A stretch of DNA of 64,000 bases. Origin: Lutraria lutraria (lineage: Eukaryota > Mollusca > Bivalvia > Venerida > Mactridae). The stretch is from contig OZ026837.1 of the NCBI GenBank assembly GCA_964023205.1, forward strand, positions 14,175,479 through 14,239,478, written 5' to 3'. The notes under the pieces were generated by a model, which saw only the letters and a program-made list of their open reading frames with translations, was not told the origin of the DNA and did not search any database. This document shows, piece after piece, positions 60,701 to 64,000 of the stretch. Both the position numbers and the translations under genes were made by a program. Position 1 is the first letter of the stretch, and each line of letters opens with the position of its first letter.

Positions 60701-61118
60701 GTCATGTTGTTATATGGTGCATCAATCGATGTGCTTGGCTCAGAAAATTGTCTTTCAACACCAAAACGACCCCTTTTATTGTCGCCACCTGAAATTTATA
60801 TTTCACAACAGACGCTCAAAGAAATGGTGTGACGCCGTAAATCAGATCGTAATATGCAAATTAGTCCCATCTCAACAACGCAATTCTTCAATTGTCCTAG
60901 TTACGTATCATCCAATATATATCATATTTAACGCAAGAAATAAGTCAAATAATTCATACAAAGGGTGCATTATGTCGCAGACATAGAAGGCAGGTACCAA
61001 TTATTTACCAATTACGGTCGCAATCATAACTGCCATGTGCAACAAAAACCACGTGCTACGTACCTTCTCCGCGCGACTCCAAAAATTCGGCCGCTTCCAG
61101 CAATGTTTCCAAACTCAT
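51800..61118 (-). CDS. MNT: MNT orthologue, MAX-binding bHLH-zipper repressor (9 exons)
   Basis: Exons on the minus strand: 61064-61118, 60668-60788, 59645-59692, 59050-59091, 57352-57463, 55411-55600, 54929-55039, 53462-53821 and 51800-52791. They total 2031 nt (676 residues), with GT-AG at every junction and all phases in register. The start MSLETLLEAAEFLESRG is the SIN3-interaction motif; vertebrate MNT begins MSIETLLEAA. The basic region is TREVHNKLEKNRRAHLKECF (about 77-96). Helix 1-loop-helix 2 follows (FLKRNIPSLEDRRTSNLGIL, then RTSLRYIQ, to 126), then a leucine zipper (NLKRKEREFELEMQKFAHEK onward, to about 165). After that come an acidic stretch (DEQDDDEEEAE), and a Ser/Thr/Gln-rich tail ending near VLKPVVVVTVPN, like the vertebrate C-terminus. 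NLKRKE and KKTSNL-type residues favour MNT over MXD proteins. Role: nuclear partner of MAX that binds CACGTG and recruits SIN3 to oppose MYC. Vertebrate MNT is about 580 residues; the tail here is longer. The weakest junction is AAAC|GTAAAC at 54929. Confidence 0.95.
52815..52992. repeat. Dispersed element in MNT intron 8 (partner of 57068-57250)
   Basis: Shares with 57068-57250 the blocks 'aacaagagctctgcaagcag/acaagagaaccgcgagcggt', 'ctcat.t...cactgcctca', 'atctatccacc', 'gttacctcttat' and 'ctagactttt/cttgactttt'. It lies about 25 bases upstream of the exon 9 acceptor. It has no coding content; the family is dispersed and of a kind common in bivalves. Confidence 0.6.
53139..53392 (-). mobile_element. 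Full-length tRNA-headed SINE (family A) in MNT intron 8
   Basis: The right end (minus strand) starts GCTTGCCTCCATAGTTGAGT, with A-box 'gagtggttactgtcgctgac' region and B-box GGGTTCGAGTCC. The body has 'tatgtgagaaagttg', then the shared tail 'gggagtctagtactggttct', 'ggggcgttaaacatgatgaa', 'acaaac'. It is the most complete copy in the window, about 250 bp. Confidence 0.85.
53960..54098 (+). mobile_element. SINE tail (family C) in MNT intron 7
   Basis: 'gttagtactggttagaatac', 'ggtgaatccaccgctgtaat' and 'acccaaaaaaaataaaaaaa' match the tail of the SINE at 31085. The tRNA-like head is degenerate ('gttgccggctcc'). Confidence 0.65.
54318..54580. repeat. Dispersed repeat in MNT intron 7, partner of 48405-48645
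   Basis: Second copy of the repeat described at 48300-48650, with the same block order and moderate divergence. It lies between MNT exons 7 and 8. Confidence 0.65.
55205..55395. repeat. ~20-bp minisatellite next to an MNT splice donor
   Basis: Unit 'aagctgaacttagtataaat' and variants repeat about eight times, ending about 15 bases from the donor of exon 6 (exon ends 55411; GT at 55409-55410). It lies in intron 6. Confidence 0.75.
55745..55940 (-). mobile_element. tRNA-headed SINE (family D) in MNT intron 5
   Basis: The minus strand starts GACCAGTGGTGTAGGGGTAG (A-box) and contains GAGGGTTCGAATCCCATCAG (B-box), with the rest of the body to about 55745 ('cactttcacaatcc', 'ctggtcagaatccagg'). 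The head is close to a tRNA but lacks a foldable anticodon arm and matching acceptor, so it is called a SINE. Confidence 0.7.
57068..57250. repeat. Dispersed element in MNT intron 5
   Basis: Partner of 52815-52992 (see there). It lies about 100 bases downstream of the helix-loop-helix exon (57352-57463) in transcript direction. Confidence 0.6.
57970..58265. repeat. Dispersed 'aagggcagataactc ... gcatggggacac' element in MNT intron 4
   Basis: Begins 'gaaatatgtccataggacac' followed by 'gatgcccccac', and ends 'atgcctccatctttcagcat' followed by 'ggggacacaaa'. The middle contains 'ttcaagggcagataactc', also found at 36970-36990. This 300-bp form, with cataggacac...gatgccccc at the start and ggggacac at the end, is a recurring bivalve repeat. 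The 96-codon frame across it is a by-product. Confidence 0.65.
59830..59885 (-). ncRNA. Hammerhead-ribozyme-like core in MNT intron 2
   Basis: On the minus strand (the MNT sense strand), CTGATGA (59871-59877) is followed by a short hairpin with stem GGCT/AGCC and then GAAAC (59853-59857). These are the two invariant boxes of hammerhead ribozymes. One extra A sits between CTGATGA and the stem, and stem III/cleavage-site pairing is not clear. Motifs of this kind are known at the ends of Penelope-like retroelements. It may be a relic and probably does not cleave. Confidence 0.4.
60572..61055. promoter_or_regulatory. Two CACGTG E-boxes in MNT introns 1-2
   Basis: CACGTG at 61050-61055, 7 bases inside intron 1, and at 60572-60577 in intron 2. 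MAX dimers, including MNT-MAX, bind this hexamer, so they could allow feedback on MNT. Occupancy is inferred. Confidence 0.5.
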
Positions 61119-61672
61119 CCTTCGATTATACGTAAACCACACATAAAATGATATTTTGTAAGCCCTACGTCTTTGAATGAATGAGCCAATGCCGCAGATT
61201 TCTTCATAAATCAGGTGCTCACCAACACCGGGGAAGATGGCGGGCGGCTTGATCAAAACATCAAGTTAGCAAAACATGAATAAACACCACGTGGATTTTG
61301 ATTGACAGTTTATGCTGTTAGCCAATCATATTGTTATTCGTGCAACTAGGTCATATTATCCGCGCTCAGGCGAATCACTTAAAATATCGCTTCTTTACTA
61401 GTTCATGAATAATTTCGAAATTTCAAAATACTTTCAATCTATGAATCTTTATGTTATCGGTTGGATCTTTTCATAGACATTTATAGTTGTAATATTCGAA
61501 AACATTGATGCAACAAATAAAAATAAGAACGAACTACTTTTTATACATTTCGGTAAATGTGGGCGTAGTGGATCGAATCACGTGAAGTCACTCATGCTGA
61601 TCGTTGGTAAACGTCACACTAGTTGACAGGCCACGAATACACAAATTTCAAAATAGTACATGTGATGTGTAT
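61119..61672. promoter_or_regulatory. Bidirectional MNT / TMEM248 promoter
   Basis: About 0.55 kb separates the MNT start codon (minus) from the first exon-like segment of TMEM248 (plus). It holds CpG-containing sequence, a YY1-type AAGATGGCGG at 61234-61243, and CACGTG at 61288-61293 and 61579-61584, the latter flanked as ATCACGTGAAG. No TATA box is evident. Head-to-head housekeeping-type promoters with YY1 and E-box sites fit this layout. Confidence 0.6.
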
Positions 61673-61688
61673 ATGGCAACTGCTGAGG
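61660..61688 (+). other. Candidate first exon of TMEM248 with upstream ORF start
   Basis: An ATG at 61673 (MATAE) precedes a donor GAGG|GTAAGC (GT at 61689). Spliced to 63331, this frame would end after 19 codons at 63372-63374, overlapping the TMEM248 start codon at 63365. It would then be a 5' UTR exon carrying a short overlapping upstream ORF. The link is inferred from position and the consensus donor only. Confidence 0.4.
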
Positions 61689-62194
61689 GTAAGCGTCTGA
61701 CACATTCCGTTAAAGGTAAATATTTATCGATTTAATGCCATTTGTTATTGATTGCTTGGCACAGATTCCATAAATCTGTACAAAAATGCTTCGGTGAAAC
61801 GTTTTGCAACTGCAAGATATTTTCTGTCAATTGAAAATCTTCGAATTTTCAACTTGTTGACTAGTGGGTGGGGAAGGTGTATTGTGGCATATTACACGTA
61901 AAATATGTCAGATTCGCATGTAAACATGTCATTTAGTTATGAGCCGGGTTTTGAAGCTGAAAGCTAATCATTTACTAAAATATTCATAATGAAACACAAT
62001 AATTTGCACACTTTATTTTTTTTATTATTCTTCATTACTTTTGTCAAAGACCTATACATGTAATGACTTTATGTATAGGTCTTTGCTTTTGTTAAGTGCT
62101 TTTCTGCCTGCCTCTTTGTGTATAGAATTATATGTTGAACCATTTACTGGTTTAGTTGTCAGCTGGTTAAATTGTTTATCTGTTGTTTGATGCT

Positions 62195-62335
62195 CCGTCG
62201 ACAGCTGTGGTCATTTAATTCAGAGAGAGGGGAGAGAAGATACGGGAAAAACCAGCATTTATATCCCTTCTCTTAGTTCGAATAGATCTCCTGGTTCTAT
62301 AGTCAGTACCCTGTTTACCGGTGTTATCCAAATAA
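62195..62335 (-). mobile_element. SINE family B fragment, distal part
   Basis: 'cgtcgacagctgtggtcatt', 'agagagaggggagagaagat' and 'tcgaatagatctcctggttc' match the left half of the family-B SINEs at 3865 and 29650. The matching right half appears about 560 bp further on. Confidence 0.6.
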
Positions 62336-62894
62336 CGGTGCATCTTAAAATATCTGTTACATACACTCATCATGCATAACTTACCGTTGTCAACAGAGTT
62401 AAAATGTCATTTTTAGGATAAGTATGCATTAGACTTAGTTTGTATTAAAAAATACATGCAATATTAATGATTCAATAAAAATATGTAGCTTATCTCTGAA
62501 AAACTAGATTTCTTTCACTGCTGTCTGCATTTATGAATGCAGCTTGGTGCATGCTTGTTTTCATGCCACTTTCGTTATAAAATAGTTCTATGTTACCTAG
62601 CATAATAATATCACTGCTACATTATGATGCCATGTGACCTTCAGAGGTTTCTACCTATACACTGTTATTTAGATCATTCGAGGAAAGAAACATGGCGGCC
62701 AACTGCATTGTATTTATTGATTGTGGGCACTAGATTAGTGCAGATTTTGAACATTTGGCTGTTGGCATTTGTAAAAGAGATGTGTACAAATAAAATACAA
62801 TATTTGGTTCACGTTAGTGATTTTTTTCTTTGTTCTATTTCTGTTCTAAATTCAGCTACACTGTTATCTGGTACCACCTGTATATAAGATTATT
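62336..62894. other. Unrecognised DNA between two SINE halves
   Basis: About 560 bp in a TMEM248 intron separate two halves of one SINE. They include an 87-codon frame (62624-62887) without recognisable motif. This could be an insertion into the SINE, but I could not define its termini or target duplication. Confidence 0.35.
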
Positions 62895-63035
62895 GTGGCT
62901 GGTGCGAAACACTGACACATCTGACCTCTTTCCTATGATTTTCTTAACACATACAGTACATGGTTTGTTAGTGAGAAAGAAGGTGTAAGGCAGAGTTGAG
63001 ATTCGATCCCATGACCTTTTTATTACCCAAGCTGA
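62895..63035 (-). mobile_element. SINE family B fragment, head part
   Basis: Contains 'ctatgattttcttaacacat' followed by 'acagtacatgg', then 'gagattcgatcccatgacct', the complement of a B-box. This is the right half of the family-B SINE whose left half lies at 62195. Confidence 0.6.
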
Positions 63036-63330
63036 ATGAAGAATATATGTGAGGACAGGATATAAGGACTGTCAATACACTATACAGTTCTGTGTATAAT
63101 TTTATGGAAGTCACAGTTTCACCAATAGTAAATACTACTAGAGGTTTTCACAAGCAAATATTTTTTATACACTTGAATCTAGCGGTATATAAAAATGAAA
63201 TAAATGCATTTATTACTTTTGATACATAAATTTAAAATAGATGATATTCATTTATATTTTTTTTAACAGTTTGTGAAAGCCGAGATTTGAATATTTCATT
63301 CTAATTTGATATGGTTTAATATGATTTCAG

Positions 63331-63514
63331 ATTGCATGCATGGTCTTACACCAAGTTGTCAAAGATGTGGATAATTTGTGACAATATCCGTGGGTTCATT
63401 TCATCCAGACCGCCTCTCATCCTGTTCATGTTATCCCTGGGTTTATTCGCCATAGCTCTACTTACTGTCAGTTATGTTGTTAAAGTGAATGAAATAAAAA
63501 ATCCAGATGAGAAG
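63331..63514 (+). CDS. TMEM248: TMEM248, first coding exon (partial gene)
   Basis: The exon lies between acceptor atgatttcag and donor GAGAAG|GTATGT. The first in-frame ATG at 63365 gives MWIICDNIRGFISSRPPLIL then FMLSLGLFAIALLTVSYVVK and VNEIKNPDEK (50 codons, phase 0 exit). Vertebrate TMEM248 begins with a similar length, then the same ISSRPPL motif, a transmembrane helix and a K-EIK-P motif, so identity is secure. The helix spans about residues 18-40. The rest (extracellular/lumenal domain and second helix) lies past the window end. TMEM248 is a conserved two-pass membrane protein of little-known function, related to TMEM219. Sequence before the ATG in the exon is 5' UTR. It shares a promoter region with MNT in head-to-head arrangement. 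Confidence 0.88.
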
Positions 63515-64000
63515 GTATGTTAACTTATCCTGACTTATACTTTTCTTATTGTGCCGTAACATAGTTACTGTAGATCCTTTAAATGCTGTAATTTTCACCA
63601 TTAATTTTAGTTATAAAACAATGTTGCATCAAACTGATTATATTCATATGAAGAATAAAAAAAAGATATTCAATACGGTAAGTCATTAGGTGCTGATATC
63701 GTCATAAACTGCTTGATTTTAATTGATCGATAGTTCAACTCTCCATAGGCGTCACTTGCTCGGCGTGCATGAATTTTGATGCAGACCAAAGTACTATTTA
63801 TGTTTTTCTACATCCGCCATGCAATCATTAAACTAGTTCCCATTCCATGCTGCAAGCAAGTCTAAGTAAGTTCAGTTTTCATGAGTAGTTTCAGTTCTTT
63901 CATTTTTCTCATTGTAAAGAACTGGATCCATTCAGCCAGGGACACATTATATTATCCTCTAAATCTAAAGTCCCTGATCTACAAGACTATACGTGTATCA
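63515..64000. other. TMEM248 intron, with old repeat fragment
   Basis: Intron sequence to the window end. Bases about 63765-63870 are the second copy of the repeat at 180-295. Confidence 0.5.

Noticed and set aside
61056..61256. MNT start upstream of MSLETLL (20+ residue longer N-terminus)
   Set aside because: The SIN3-interaction motif is at the extreme N-terminus in vertebrate MNT, and the upstream residues resemble translated 5' UTR.

Overview
The window is AT-rich animal nuclear DNA and almost certainly comes from a bivalve mollusc. The evidence is long introns with GT-AG splice sites, tRNA-headed SINEs, many small palindromic DNA transposons, repeats of types common in clam and mussel genomes, and a local cluster of divergent IL-17-type cytokine genes. 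I cannot name the species.

Two blocks hold supportable genes. (1) At 33.5-45.5 kb, three IL-17-like cytokine genes (A, B, C) lie in the same (minus) orientation, each encoding a short secreted protein. A and B have a tiny first coding exon for the start of the signal peptide, then one exon for the rest. C has an uninterrupted coding region. (2) At 51.8-61.1 kb, minus strand, a nine-exon gene encodes a 676-residue orthologue of MNT, the MAX-binding bHLH-zipper repressor. All exon phases join without a break from the N-terminal SIN3-interaction motif through bHLH and leucine zipper to a long Ser/Thr-rich tail. It is head-to-head with TMEM248 (plus strand), whose first recognisable coding exon lies at 63.3 kb and which runs off the window. 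About 0.55 kb of shared, CpG-containing DNA separates the two, and four CACGTG E-boxes lie in or next to it.

The left 33 kb is mostly repeat-derived. It contains a LINE 3' end (1.25-1.8 kb), SINEs, a dead Tc1-like transposase (8.16-8.74 kb), a decayed two-exon gene fragment with a QNKN/GHT signature (8.79-9.46 kb), a MITE with a perfect 10-bp target duplication (10.25 kb), and a large pyrimidine-rich higher-order tandem array (13.28-20.06 kb). Exon-like segments without long reading frames flank the array, so it may be the intron of a non-coding transcript. At 20.4-21.2 kb a palindromic TTAA-type element is nested in a TA-type MITE. At 24.6-26.0 kb another copy of that MITE has expanded an internal 74-bp unit into about 17 tandem copies. 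A possible 3' end of an unidentified minus-strand gene lies at 26.7-27.55 kb.

The rest is intergenic or intronic DNA with minisatellites, SINEs and MITEs. No rRNA, true tRNA gene or CRISPR array was seen. Functions are assigned from recognised family motifs. Splice joins were made by eye and need transcript support.
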